Below, piece by piece: positions 44,715 through 52,086 of a stretch of 64,000 nucleotides of DNA. Location of the stretch: assembly GCF_003576475.1 (NCBI RefSeq), contig NZ_QWGR01000004.1, positions 434,001-498,000 on the forward strand, given 5' to 3'. This DNA comes from Maribellus luteus. Its GTDB lineage: Bacteria; Bacteroidota; Bacteroidia; Bacteroidales; Prolixibacteraceae. Both the position numbers and the translations under genes were made by a program. The notes below the pieces were generated by a model, which did no database searches, was not told where the DNA came from, and saw only the letters and a program-made list of their open reading frames with translations. Position 1 is the stretch's first letter. Every line of letters begins with the position of its first letter.

Positions 44715-45383
44715 ATGGCTGTTAGCAAGAAAAAAGAACCGCAACTTTTCCCGCAAATCATTACCGACAACCAGGAAATATCGCCCGGCGTTCACCTGAT
44801 TGCTTTTAAACGAAGCACAACATTTAGCCCCGGGCAGGTAGTGAAGATCGGAATCGACTCTGAGCATCCGCCCCGCATATACAGTATTTGCAGTGGCAAC
44901 CAGGAGGAGGAGGTCCGCATCCTTTTCAATATAAAAGAGGATGGATTTCTAACCCCGAAACTTTCGGCCGTTATCCCGGGCGATACGATCTGGGTTTCGG
45001 AGCCTTACGGGAGCTTTCTGGCAACCGGAGAGCCGGCGTGGTGGATCGCCACCGGCACAGGTATTGCTCCTTTTTACAGCATGTTTCGTTCGGGAGTTGA
45101 TGCCAATAAAAAACTGATACACGGAGTGGCGCACCTGAACCAGTTTTATTTCGAAGATGAACTGGAATGGGCCATGGGCGAAAACTATGTGCGCTGTTGT
45201 TCGCGCGAGTCGTCGTGTAATGTTTTCCCCGGACGCGTGACTGATTACCTGGCAAATTTGGAAAGCTTCCCCGATGTGAAATTTTATCTCTGCGGAAAAG
45301 CGCTGATGGTAGTGGAAGTACGTGACCTGCTGATTGAAAAAGGAGTTCCGTACGAAAACATCCTGGCCGAGATATATTTTTAA
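44715..45383 (+). CDS. FAD-dependent ferredoxin reductase-like oxidoreductase
   Basis: A 222-residue protein of the ferredoxin-NADP reductase superfamily. PRIYSICSG is the FAD-binding RxYS motif, GDTIWVSEPYGSF lies in the flavin domain, and WIATGTGIAPFYSMF is the NAD(P)H-binding GTGIAP motif. The C-terminal CGKALMVVEVRDLL and YENILAEIYF complete the pattern. No fused iron-sulfur domain is present, so it would use a separate partner such as ferredoxin or flavodoxin. It is preceded by the PHP gene in the same direction. Confidence 0.88.
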   Translation: MAVSKKKEPQLFPQIITDNQEISPGVHLIAFKRSTTFSPGQVVKIGIDSEHPPRIYSICSGNQEEEVRILFNIKEDGFLTPKLSAVIPGDTIWVSEPYGSFLATGEPAWWIATGTGIAPFYSMFRSGVDANKKLIHGVAHLNQFYFEDELEWAMGENYVRCCSRESSCNVFPGRVTDYLANLESFPDVKFYLCGKALMVVEVRDLLIEKGVPYENILAEIYF

Positions 45384-45455
45384 GCAAAGGCTTGGCCGAA
45401 AAACCAATATTTGTAAATTAGTCGATTAATATCCATTCAATTTAAACTAAAAAAA

Positions 45456-46166
45456 ATGAAACGGACCTTTATTTTAACCGCCCTGATGCTATTTGCATTC
45501 ATTGGCTCCCACGCGCAATCGCTCGACGATGTATTGAAAAAACACTATGCTGCCACCGGGCAGGAGAAACTTGCTGCCGTAAAAACATTTTACGTAAAAG
45601 CAAAAATAAGTATGATGGGGATGGACATGCCCATGACGATTCAAATGAAAAAGCCCGATAAATTCCGGATTGAAATGGAAGCAATGGGGCAAAAAATCAT
45701 TCAGGCATATGACGGTGAGACTGGTTGGATGCAGAACCCAATGGCCGGAGCCGGAACTACCGATTTGGCCGGACCTGAGCTGAAACAAGCCATGAGCCAG
45801 GCCGACCTGGAAGGTGAACTTTACAACTACGAGAAAAAAGGCCACTCGGCCGAATTGCTGGGTAAAGTAAATGCCGACGGTAAAGAAGCCTACAAAATTA
45901 AGCTGACCAACGCCGATGGAACCGTAAAAGATTATTTTATTGATGCCGGCACGTACCTGATCAATAAAATAAAAGTAACCATCGAATCGATGGGACAAAC
46001 CGTTGACGTGGAAACCAAAGTAAGCGAATACAAAGACATTAACGGTATTAAAATGGGGAGCAAGATGGAAATAAGTACCCCAATGGGCAACCAGTCGATG
46101 GTTATGGAAGAAATCAAACTCGACGAGAGTATGGATGATTCTATTTTTGCTCGTCCAGGCGAATAA
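45456..46166 (+). CDS. LolA-like periplasmic lipid/lipoprotein-carrier domain protein
   Basis: A 236-residue secreted protein (cleavage after SHAQ). KMPDKFR-type text (KKPDKFRIEMEAMGQKI), then IQAYDGETGWMQNP and INKIKVTIESMGQTVDVETKV, fit the LolA/LolB-like beta-barrel 'outer membrane lipoprotein-sorting' family of Bacteroidota. Members can carry lipids or lipoproteins, but this one is not proved to be LolA. A strong terminator follows the stop codon. Confidence 0.8.
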   Translation: MKRTFILTALMLFAFIGSHAQSLDDVLKKHYAATGQEKLAAVKTFYVKAKISMMGMDMPMTIQMKKPDKFRIEMEAMGQKIIQAYDGETGWMQNPMAGAGTTDLAGPELKQAMSQADLEGELYNYEKKGHSAELLGKVNADGKEAYKIKLTNADGTVKDYFIDAGTYLINKIKVTIESMGQTVDVETKVSEYKDINGIKMGSKMEISTPMGNQSMVMEEIKLDESMDDSIFARPGE

Positions 46167-46186
46167 CCGAAGATTTACCAGATAGC

Positions 46187-46213
46187 AAAAGGGGCGGAAT
46201 TTCTGCCCCTTTT
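46187..46213 (+). terminator. strong intrinsic terminator
   Basis: AAAAGGGGC (46187-46195) and GCCCCTTTT (46205-46213) are perfect 9-bp arms, followed by three more T. It ends the LolA-like gene. Confidence 0.88.
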
Positions 46214-46389
46214 TTTGTAGCGCGATTAATTAAATCATAGGACCGTGCCGATTTGGTTTTTCACAATTGCAATGCTGTGTCATCCCTTATTTTCGGATTA
46301 TTAACTTCTTTACGGCCTATTTTTAACGTCTTTTAAAAAGGAGCCTGACATATTTATCGGAAATTCGGGGAAAACATAAATCAAACAAT

Positions 46390-46902
46390 ATGAAGATCCG
46401 ATTTTTACTTGTATTTCCCATTATTTTACTGACAGTCAGTGTGCTTCAGGCGCAGACTGCTTTGAAGGTTGCCCATGTGAACGTACAGGAACTGGTCCAA
46501 ACACATCCGCTGTTGGACAGCATTCAGGGAGTGCTTGACCAGGAAGCCAAAGACATGGAGCAGATTTACGCCGATATGCTGGAAGAGCAGCAAACCAAAA
46601 TGGACGTTTTTGAAAAGGAAAACGCCGGCTATTCCGAATTGATGAAAAAGACCAAACAGGAAGAACTGCTGGCCCTGGCACAGAAAATTCAGAATTACAA
46701 CCAAACCGCACAGCAAACACTCAGGCAGCGAAACATGGAGTTGATACAGCCGGTTTACCAGAATGTAAGCGCTGCGATTAGTGACGTAGCCAAAGAAAAT
46801 AAAATTACCTACGTGCTGGATGTGAGTACCGGTGCTGTTGCCTACATGGCCCCCGACGCTCAGGATATTACCGAACTGGTGCGGCAGAAATTTCAGAAAT
46901 AG
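46390..46902 (+). CDS. OmpH/Skp family periplasmic chaperone-like protein
   Basis: A 170-residue protein with a signal peptide (cleavage after LQAQ). LKVAHVNVQELVQTHPLLDSIQ is the characteristic Skp beta-strand start, followed by a long charged coiled coil (about 55-125) and the closing ITYVLDVSTGAVAYM strand. Skp chaperones hold unfolded outer-membrane proteins in the periplasm. It stands alone between the LolA-like gene and the split sensor gene. Confidence 0.92.
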   Translation: MKIRFLLVFPIILLTVSVLQAQTALKVAHVNVQELVQTHPLLDSIQGVLDQEAKDMEQIYADMLEEQQTKMDVFEKENAGYSELMKKTKQEELLALAQKIQNYNQTAQQTLRQRNMELIQPVYQNVSAAISDVAKENKITYVLDVSTGAVAYMAPDAQDITELVRQKFQK

Positions 46903-47028
46903 CCTGCCACTTTCCGAACCTGTAACTCAAATTTTGCCGGAAAATAAGTAAACCCTGCCGTTGAATAAACCGGGCTTTTAATTATCAATAATTCCTGCAA
47001 AATTTGGGTAAATCCAAATACAACGGTT

Positions 47029-49107
47029 ATGAAAGCAACTTTTCTGTTTCTGTTAGCGTTTTTGCCTTTTTTCGGCTTCGCCCAAAACGACACCCTTTTA
47101 CTGTTACCCCAATTAGGAAAGGAATATATTTACGAATACACCGAGTCGGAATACATCCTATTGAATGATGATTCGAGGTACAGACCTTACGACAAGGAGA
47201 AAACAATCAAAGTTCAATACAATAACTTTGAACCGGACGAGAAGCCTTTCCTCCGGGTTTCGGTTGAGAAAAACAGGGAAGTTAAGCCCAATGAGAAACC
47301 AATGCCGATCCGGGATTTTAAATACCCGACATTCTGGGGTGAAAAAGGTTCTCAGCGAAACAGACAATACTATGAAAGTTTATTATGCCTTGTTAATCCG
47401 AAGTACAGCATCGACTCCGGAACCAGCCGGATTACTTTGCTCGACCGCGTCGGCCTTTTATTGGAAGTTCGAAAGATTCTTAGAGATAAAGGCTTTTCAG
47501 AGAAAGACGTGGATTATTTCTCTGAAGAGTTTAACGAAAAAGGAATACCGCTGATAACAAAGTTGGTACAGTCAATTTACAGGGTGCCGATACCCGACAA
47601 AAATGAAACTGACCCAGTTGCATACTTAACTGTACAGCAAAAAAAGGAGGAGGCAGAACTAATTACCTGCTCGGCAAATAAGCCAGAGGCGGGGCTTAAT
47701 TCTCTGACAATAGAAATCGATAAGGACAGAAATCAGTTGGTTCAGTACAACCGGATTGAGTTAAACGAGCTTAGATACAATGTTTCCCTCGTTCGAAGCA
47801 AATATCAAAACTTGTCGAACAAGGAAACACATCTTTCTTTGGCTTCGGAAAAGGAAATAGGGAACAATACTTTCACCATTTCGGGCAAGGTGGAAAAAGT
47901 GCTGGGTAAAAGGGTAATCTTATCAACATTGCAGAAGCCATACGGCGTAAGCATGAGTCAAAAAGTATATGACCTGGGTGAAAGTAACTCGTTTAAAATT
48001 GAAGAAGAGTTGGAGCAGCCTCAGCTTATATTTCTCAGGTTTGGCTACAATGCGAACCTGAGAGATTTGCCAACCCTGGTGATATATGCCGAACCGGGCA
48101 ACGAAATACACCTTGATGCGAAAGGCGATACTTTTCCCTGGGATATTACTTTTACAGGTCCTTTGGCCAAAACCGGGCAAATGATTTATGAATACCGCAA
48201 AGCCTATCCTGTTTTCGACGATGACATTACCCCTTATTCATACCTCAACCGGGGCACGCAATATGCCGAGTTTGAAAAAGCAAGCAAAGCATTTTCCGAA
48301 ATTTGCGATAAATACCGGAACGATATGCCTGCGAGTGTATTTCGTTTTGTGGAAACAGAGTTGCAAAACCAGTTGTATTGCGGGGCAAATCAACTGTTAA
48401 GTCAGTTTAATTCTTTTGATGTTGAGAGGGTATGGAGAGGAGATACCAAACCCGATGAGGTTGATGCAGATTACCTAAAGAAATATGTCGATCGGTTCAA
48501 TGTTAATGTAGATTACAATCCTTTGGGAATTTATTCACGACAAGCAGCAACTTCTTACTTCACGAGTAATGCAGTGACAAGTAGTAAGATTGTCCCCAAC
48601 ATTATTTTGTGGGATGTTGACTACAATGAATTCTATTCTTCCTTTTACTATTTTGGTGATCTTCGCTCACGGATAGAATTGGCAAAATTGACATTTGCCG
48701 GGTTGCCATTGTACAGTACGGCAGGCGATATGCTTGTTCAGGAGAAAAGAGGACAAATATTTGGGCAGATTGGGATAAACAGCCAAGGGGAAGAAGCCGA
48801 CGAATACCTCGATGACATGCTCCGATATTGTAATGACAAGAATTTTGTCCGGGAAATATCAGGTTTTGTATCAAACCAGGGAAAATGGAAGGACGAAAAC
48901 TATGTCCCCGATGTGAGGTTTACAATGCCTGACGGGAAAGAAGTCGGCATGAAAGATTTTTTCGGGGAAAGACCAACCATCTTTTACGTAAGTTCAGACT
49001 GGGCCGGCGAACGCTATTATTTCGACGACCTTTCGAAAGAAAACCCCGACATCAACTATGTTTACATTGTGGAAGGCAGCAATCTTAATGTGTGGAAGAT
49101 TTCCTGA
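47029..49107 (+). CDS. secreted N-terminal part of a split thioredoxin-like sensor
   Basis: A 692-residue protein with a signal peptide (FFGFAQ). The middle (about 280-400) resembles the DUF4369-type domain that precedes thioredoxins in Bacteroidota (FTISGKVEKVLGKRVILSTL). The end starts a thioredoxin-like fold (VRFTMPDGKEVGMKDFFGER, PTIFYVSSDWAGERY) but stops in mid-domain after NLNVWKIS. The usual CxxC is absent (SSDWAGER). The next gene, in the -1 frame and overlapping by 16 bp, begins with what reads as the second half of the same fold. A single-base frame change splitting one sensor-kinase gene is likely; two separate subunits are the alternative. Confidence 0.72.
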   Translation: MKATFLFLLAFLPFFGFAQNDTLLLLPQLGKEYIYEYTESEYILLNDDSRYRPYDKEKTIKVQYNNFEPDEKPFLRVSVEKNREVKPNEKPMPIRDFKYPTFWGEKGSQRNRQYYESLLCLVNPKYSIDSGTSRITLLDRVGLLLEVRKILRDKGFSEKDVDYFSEEFNEKGIPLITKLVQSIYRVPIPDKNETDPVAYLTVQQKKEEAELITCSANKPEAGLNSLTIEIDKDRNQLVQYNRIELNELRYNVSLVRSKYQNLSNKETHLSLASEKEIGNNTFTISGKVEKVLGKRVILSTLQKPYGVSMSQKVYDLGESNSFKIEEELEQPQLIFLRFGYNANLRDLPTLVIYAEPGNEIHLDAKGDTFPWDITFTGPLAKTGQMIYEYRKAYPVFDDDITPYSYLNRGTQYAEFEKASKAFSEICDKYRNDMPASVFRFVETELQNQLYCGANQLLSQFNSFDVERVWRGDTKPDEVDADYLKKYVDRFNVNVDYNPLGIYSRQAATSYFTSNAVTSSKIVPNIILWDVDYNEFYSSFYYFGDLRSRIELAKLTFAGLPLYSTAGDMLVQEKRGQIFGQIGINSQGEEADEYLDDMLRYCNDKNFVREISGFVSNQGKWKDENYVPDVRFTMPDGKEVGMKDFFGERPTIFYVSSDWAGERYYFDDLSKENPDINYVYIVEGSNLNVWKIS

Positions 49108-50033
49108 GCCGGGCTGAACCGAAAGCGCAGCAATTGCTGTTGATGAACGATACTATTCGGTTATCAGACATATTTCCTTCGGATTGGAAGAATTTCATCC
49201 TTTACAATAAAGAGGGAGAACACATCGGAAATGCCAAAAGCCCTTTAGAGGCAACAAATTTGATGAAACAATATTTAGTTCAACCGAAGGAAAAAACAAT
49301 CGATAAGTCGGTGCTGATAACCGTGATCATTGTTTTGGTTGCATTGCTGGTGTTGGTCGTTTCGGTTTTGTTGGTTTGGAAATGGCGTGTTCAGCAGCAG
49401 TTTCGAAAGGAGCAACGCGAACGGCGCTTGCGCGAGCTGGAGCTAACTGCCATCCGGTCGCAAATGAACCCGCACTTTTTGTTTAACAGTTTAAATTCGG
49501 TACAAAACCTCGTTCAGAAAAATATGGGCCGCGAGGCCCATTTGTATTTAGCCGACTTTGCCGGGTTAATCCGGAAGGTGCTGAATAACTCGGAAAAGGA
49601 AGAAGTGTCGCTGGCCGAAGAGTTGGAAATGACCGAACAATACCTGAGGCTTGAACAACTGCGCTTCGACTTTGACTATTCGATGGAAATAGATTCGGAA
49701 ATAGATGTACACAACACGCTGGTGCCTTCCATGTTGTTGCAGCCTTTTGTGGAAAATGCCATTGTTCATGGCTTGCAAAACAAAACGTCGGACCGTAAAC
49801 TGAAAATAACAATGAAACGCCGGGATTCGGAAATCAAAATCGAAATAGAGGACAACGGTGTTGGCCGGGAAGCTGCCAAAGAATTGTCGAAAACCAAGAA
49901 CGGGAAAGGAACAAAACTCATTAGCGAGCGTTTGCAGCTTCTGAAAGAAAAGCAAGGTGAAAAGTATTTGCTCGAAACCATCGATTTGCCGGAAGGAACG
50001 CGTGTTGAGATTATCATTCCGGAAGAAAATTAG
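49092..50033 (+). CDS. LytS-type histidine kinase, probably split from its sensor domain
   Basis: A 313-residue inner-membrane kinase. The start is GTG, since TAA blocks the frame 4 bp before it. Residues 1-65 look like the C-terminal half of a thioredoxin-like domain (FILYNKEGEHIGNAKSPLEA), followed by one membrane span (74-96). The His_kinase domain has the H-box SQMNPHFLFNSLNSV (His128), Asn222 in PFVENAIVHG and the G-box DNGVGREA. It phosphorylates the LytTR regulator 114 bp downstream. It has no signal peptide of its own, which supports its being the continuation of the preceding gene. Confidence 0.85.
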   Translation: MEDFLSRAEPKAQQLLLMNDTIRLSDIFPSDWKNFILYNKEGEHIGNAKSPLEATNLMKQYLVQPKEKTIDKSVLITVIIVLVALLVLVVSVLLVWKWRVQQQFRKEQRERRLRELELTAIRSQMNPHFLFNSLNSVQNLVQKNMGREAHLYLADFAGLIRKVLNNSEKEEVSLAEELEMTEQYLRLEQLRFDFDYSMEIDSEIDVHNTLVPSMLLQPFVENAIVHGLQNKTSDRKLKITMKRRDSEIKIEIEDNGVGREAAKELSKTKNGKGTKLISERLQLLKEKQGEKYLLETIDLPEGTRVEIIIPEEN

Positions 50034-50039
50034 ATCTTC

Positions 50040-50120
50040 CACGCAAAGAAAAGAAGAAGCACAAAGGCCGCAGAAATCTTTTGCGTACTCTGCTCCTGAC
50101 TTAGCGTTCTTTGTGAGAAC
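50040..50120. repeat. dispersed intergenic repeat, CGCAAAG type, copy 2
   Basis: Starts CACGCAAAG, contains TTTTGCGTACTCTGC and ends TTCTTTGTGAGAAC, sharing these landmarks with the copy at 24841-24939. It fills the gap between the kinase and its response regulator. Confidence 0.5.
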
Positions 50121-50147
50121 TAGAACTGAGAACTAAAAAAGGATAAA

Positions 50148-50900
50148 ATGAAAATCAAATCCATCATAGTTGACGACGAGAAACACGGGCGTGAAAATCT
50201 TGCCGGATTGCTGCGGGAATATTGCCCCGAAGTGTTGGTGCTCGGAGAAGCAAATTCGGTGGCCGCTGCTGTTTTGTTGATTGAAAAGCACGATCCTGAT
50301 TTGGTTTTTCTGGATATTGAAATGCCCAAAGAAAATGGCTTCCGGCTTTTGGAAACGCTGGGTCATGCCCGCTTCGAAGTGATTTTTGTAACCGCTTTTG
50401 ATAATTATGCCATCAAAGCAATTCGTTTTTCGGCTGCCGATTACATCCTCAAACCCATTAATTACAACGATTTGGTAGAAGCTGTTAAGAGGGTTTCACA
50501 TCGGGTTTTGCAGAAACAGGAAAATCAACGCGTCAACGAATTGGCGCGCAACATTCAGCAGCCCGAGAACCCCAGAATAGGTTTACCTACGGGCGACAGG
50601 ATTGAGTTTATCGAAGTGCGGAAGATCATTCATTGCAAAGGCGAAGGAAATTACACGCACATATACTTACAGGACAAGAGACGTTTGCTGGTGGCAAAAA
50701 CGCTGGTGGATTTCGAGGAGCTTCTAAACGATTATGCGTTTATCAGAACCCACAAATCGCATTTGGTGAATCTGCATCATGTTTCGGCCTATTTGAAGAC
50801 CGACGGAGGAACACTGGAGCTTTCCAATGGCGACCGGGTAAATATTTCAAGGCGCCGAAAAGACGCAGTTCAGGAAGTGTTAAAAACCTTGACACAGTAG
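50148..50900 (+). CDS. LytTR-family response regulator
   Basis: A 250-residue two-component regulator. The receiver domain has the acidic pair VDDEKHG, phosphorylation site Asp56 in LVFLDIEMPKENG and the conserved Lys in DYILKPI. The LytTR DNA-binding domain (about 145-248) includes HCKGEGNYTHIYL, FIRTHKSHLVNLHHVSAYL and VNISRRRKDAV. It is paired with the LytS-type kinase upstream; such pairs often control surface or export genes. Confidence 0.95.
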   Translation: MKIKSIIVDDEKHGRENLAGLLREYCPEVLVLGEANSVAAAVLLIEKHDPDLVFLDIEMPKENGFRLLETLGHARFEVIFVTAFDNYAIKAIRFSAADYILKPINYNDLVEAVKRVSHRVLQKQENQRVNELARNIQQPENPRIGLPTGDRIEFIEVRKIIHCKGEGNYTHIYLQDKRRLLVAKTLVDFEELLNDYAFIRTHKSHLVNLHHVSAYLKTDGGTLELSNGDRVNISRRRKDAVQEVLKTLTQ

Positions 50901-50948
50901 GTCGTTTGTACAGCATTCTTTATTTTAGCAGGAAACCATCTGGAAATC

Positions 50949-51356
50949 ATGAAAGTATTAGCCCTTCTTTTTCTCATAAGTCTGTCGTTAGCCGGAGTTG
51001 GTCAAAATGCAGACACGTTGAAAACACTTCCCGGAATTGAAATAACGGGATTCTTGCAGGATTTCAAAACCGATTCTTTGGGACTTCCGCTAAAATTAAA
51101 GATGGATTCTTTGAGTCTCGATGAATGGAAAGACCCCTATACGATGAGGTACGGGCAAAAGCAGGAAGAACAGGAACAAGCGATGATTTTTCCCGGGGCG
51201 TCACCGAAACAGGAAAACGCTTATGATCCATGGAATATGCCGGTTGCCAAACCAAATGCCAACAACTGGAATATGCCCGTTGCGGTTCCCGACTCTTCCG
51301 TCGACTTCTCGCTAAAAATTATTGGGAAAGAGAAGTACAGTTTTCCACAGAAATAA
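50949..51356 (+). CDS. small secreted protein, unknown function
   Basis: A 135-residue protein with a signal peptide (cleavage after GVGQ at about 18). The mature part is low in cysteine and includes a duplicated motif, WNMPVAKP and WNMPVAVP, separated by about 12 residues. It lies 48 bp after the LytTR regulator on the same strand and may be cotranscribed or a target of it. No function is assigned. Confidence 0.55.
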   Translation: MKVLALLFLISLSLAGVGQNADTLKTLPGIEITGFLQDFKTDSLGLPLKLKMDSLSLDEWKDPYTMRYGQKQEEQEQAMIFPGASPKQENAYDPWNMPVAKPNANNWNMPVAVPDSSVDFSLKIIGKEKYSFPQK

Positions 51357-51372
51357 ATTTAGGCCATAAAAA

Positions 51373-51396
51373 AGGCGCACCAACTGTGATGCGCCT
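51373..51396. terminator. terminator between convergent genes
   Basis: AGGCGCA (51373-51379) and TGCGCCT (51390-51396). Read leftward the hairpin is followed by a T-tract. It serves the leftward DUF4395 gene and possibly the small secreted gene. Confidence 0.7.
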
Positions 51397-51417
51397 CTGA
51401 AAATGTGTAGTAAGTTA

Positions 51418-51855
51418 TTACTTGTTGAAGGGTACAATCAAATAGGTATAGATAATGCAACCTACGCAAATGGTGAGCGCAAACTCAAGCGTGGCAAAGA
51501 ATACATAAATTCCAGCGATCAGCAGGGCGGCAGAATGCAATTCGCTGACAGAGAGAATTGTAATGGCTAGCATCAGTAAGAAAGCCAGGCGCGCGGCAAA
51601 TATTTTGGGAGCTTTGTCGATGGCTTTTTCTCCTAAGTTAAGCGTGTTGGTCAGCCAGTGGCTGAGGTAGCTGATGGGACTGAATTTGGCTTTGGTAAAG
51701 GCACGTACAAAATAGTCGGCCACCAAAAAGAAGAGAATAACCGGTAGTTGAAATGCAAAGGCTGCTACAATCAGCAGAATTCCAAGAATTGCATTCAGGC
51801 GGGTTATCTGTTCGTTGATTTTTTCATTGGAGATGGGGCAAATAATCTGTTTCAT
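51418..51855 (-). CDS. DUF4395 family membrane protein
   Basis: A 145-residue protein with about four spans. ICPISNEKINEQITRLNA at the start and the FAARLAFLLMLAITILSV segment match DUF4395 membrane proteins, which often sit near thiol or sulfur genes, although none is seen here. CPxS and CVGC hold its cysteines. Function unknown. Two inverted repeats lie in its upstream region. Confidence 0.85.
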   Translation of the reverse strand: MKQIICPISNEKINEQITRLNAILGILLIVAAFAFQLPVILFFLVADYFVRAFTKAKFSPISYLSHWLTNTLNLGEKAIDKAPKIFAARLAFLLMLAITILSVSELHSAALLIAGIYVFFATLEFALTICVGCIIYTYLIVPFNK

Positions 51856-51881
51856 AGCATTTTCGTTAACTGGATGAATAT

Positions 51882-51899
51882 AAACACTAAAAAGTGTTT
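51882..51899. promoter_or_regulatory. inverted repeat upstream of the DUF4395 gene
   Basis: AAACACT-AAAA-AGTGTTT, a perfect 7-bp hairpin, 26 bp before the start codon. Possible operator or leader hairpin. Confidence 0.35.
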
Positions 51900-51910
51900 T
51901 ATTGCCGTAT

Positions 51911-51924
51911 GTGACTTAAGTCAC
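51911..51924. promoter_or_regulatory. CRP/FNR-type palindrome
   Basis: GTGACTTAAGTCAC is a perfect 14-bp palindrome. It reads TGTGA-N6-TCAC(C), one base short of the classic CRP/FNR-family site. It lies 55 bp before the DUF4395 start and 162 bp before the S15 peptidase gene on the other strand. Confidence 0.5.
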
Positions 51925-52086
51925 CCAGATTCATTACAAAGATTTAACAATAAGGGGAGAAAGTCATTTCATGCTACCGATGTGTAATTATCTTTAAGGT
52001 TTCCGGTCAAATCGGTTATTGCGGCAATGGCATGATAGAAAAAGTCGCTGCTTTCTAAAACAGATAAACATTCAATACAGATACAA

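Noticed and set aside
49086-49107. Programmed -1 frameshift joining the thioredoxin-like gene to the kinase
   Set aside because: No X-XXY-YYZ slippery heptamer or clear downstream stem was found in the short overlap, so a mutation or sequence error is preferred over programmed shifting.
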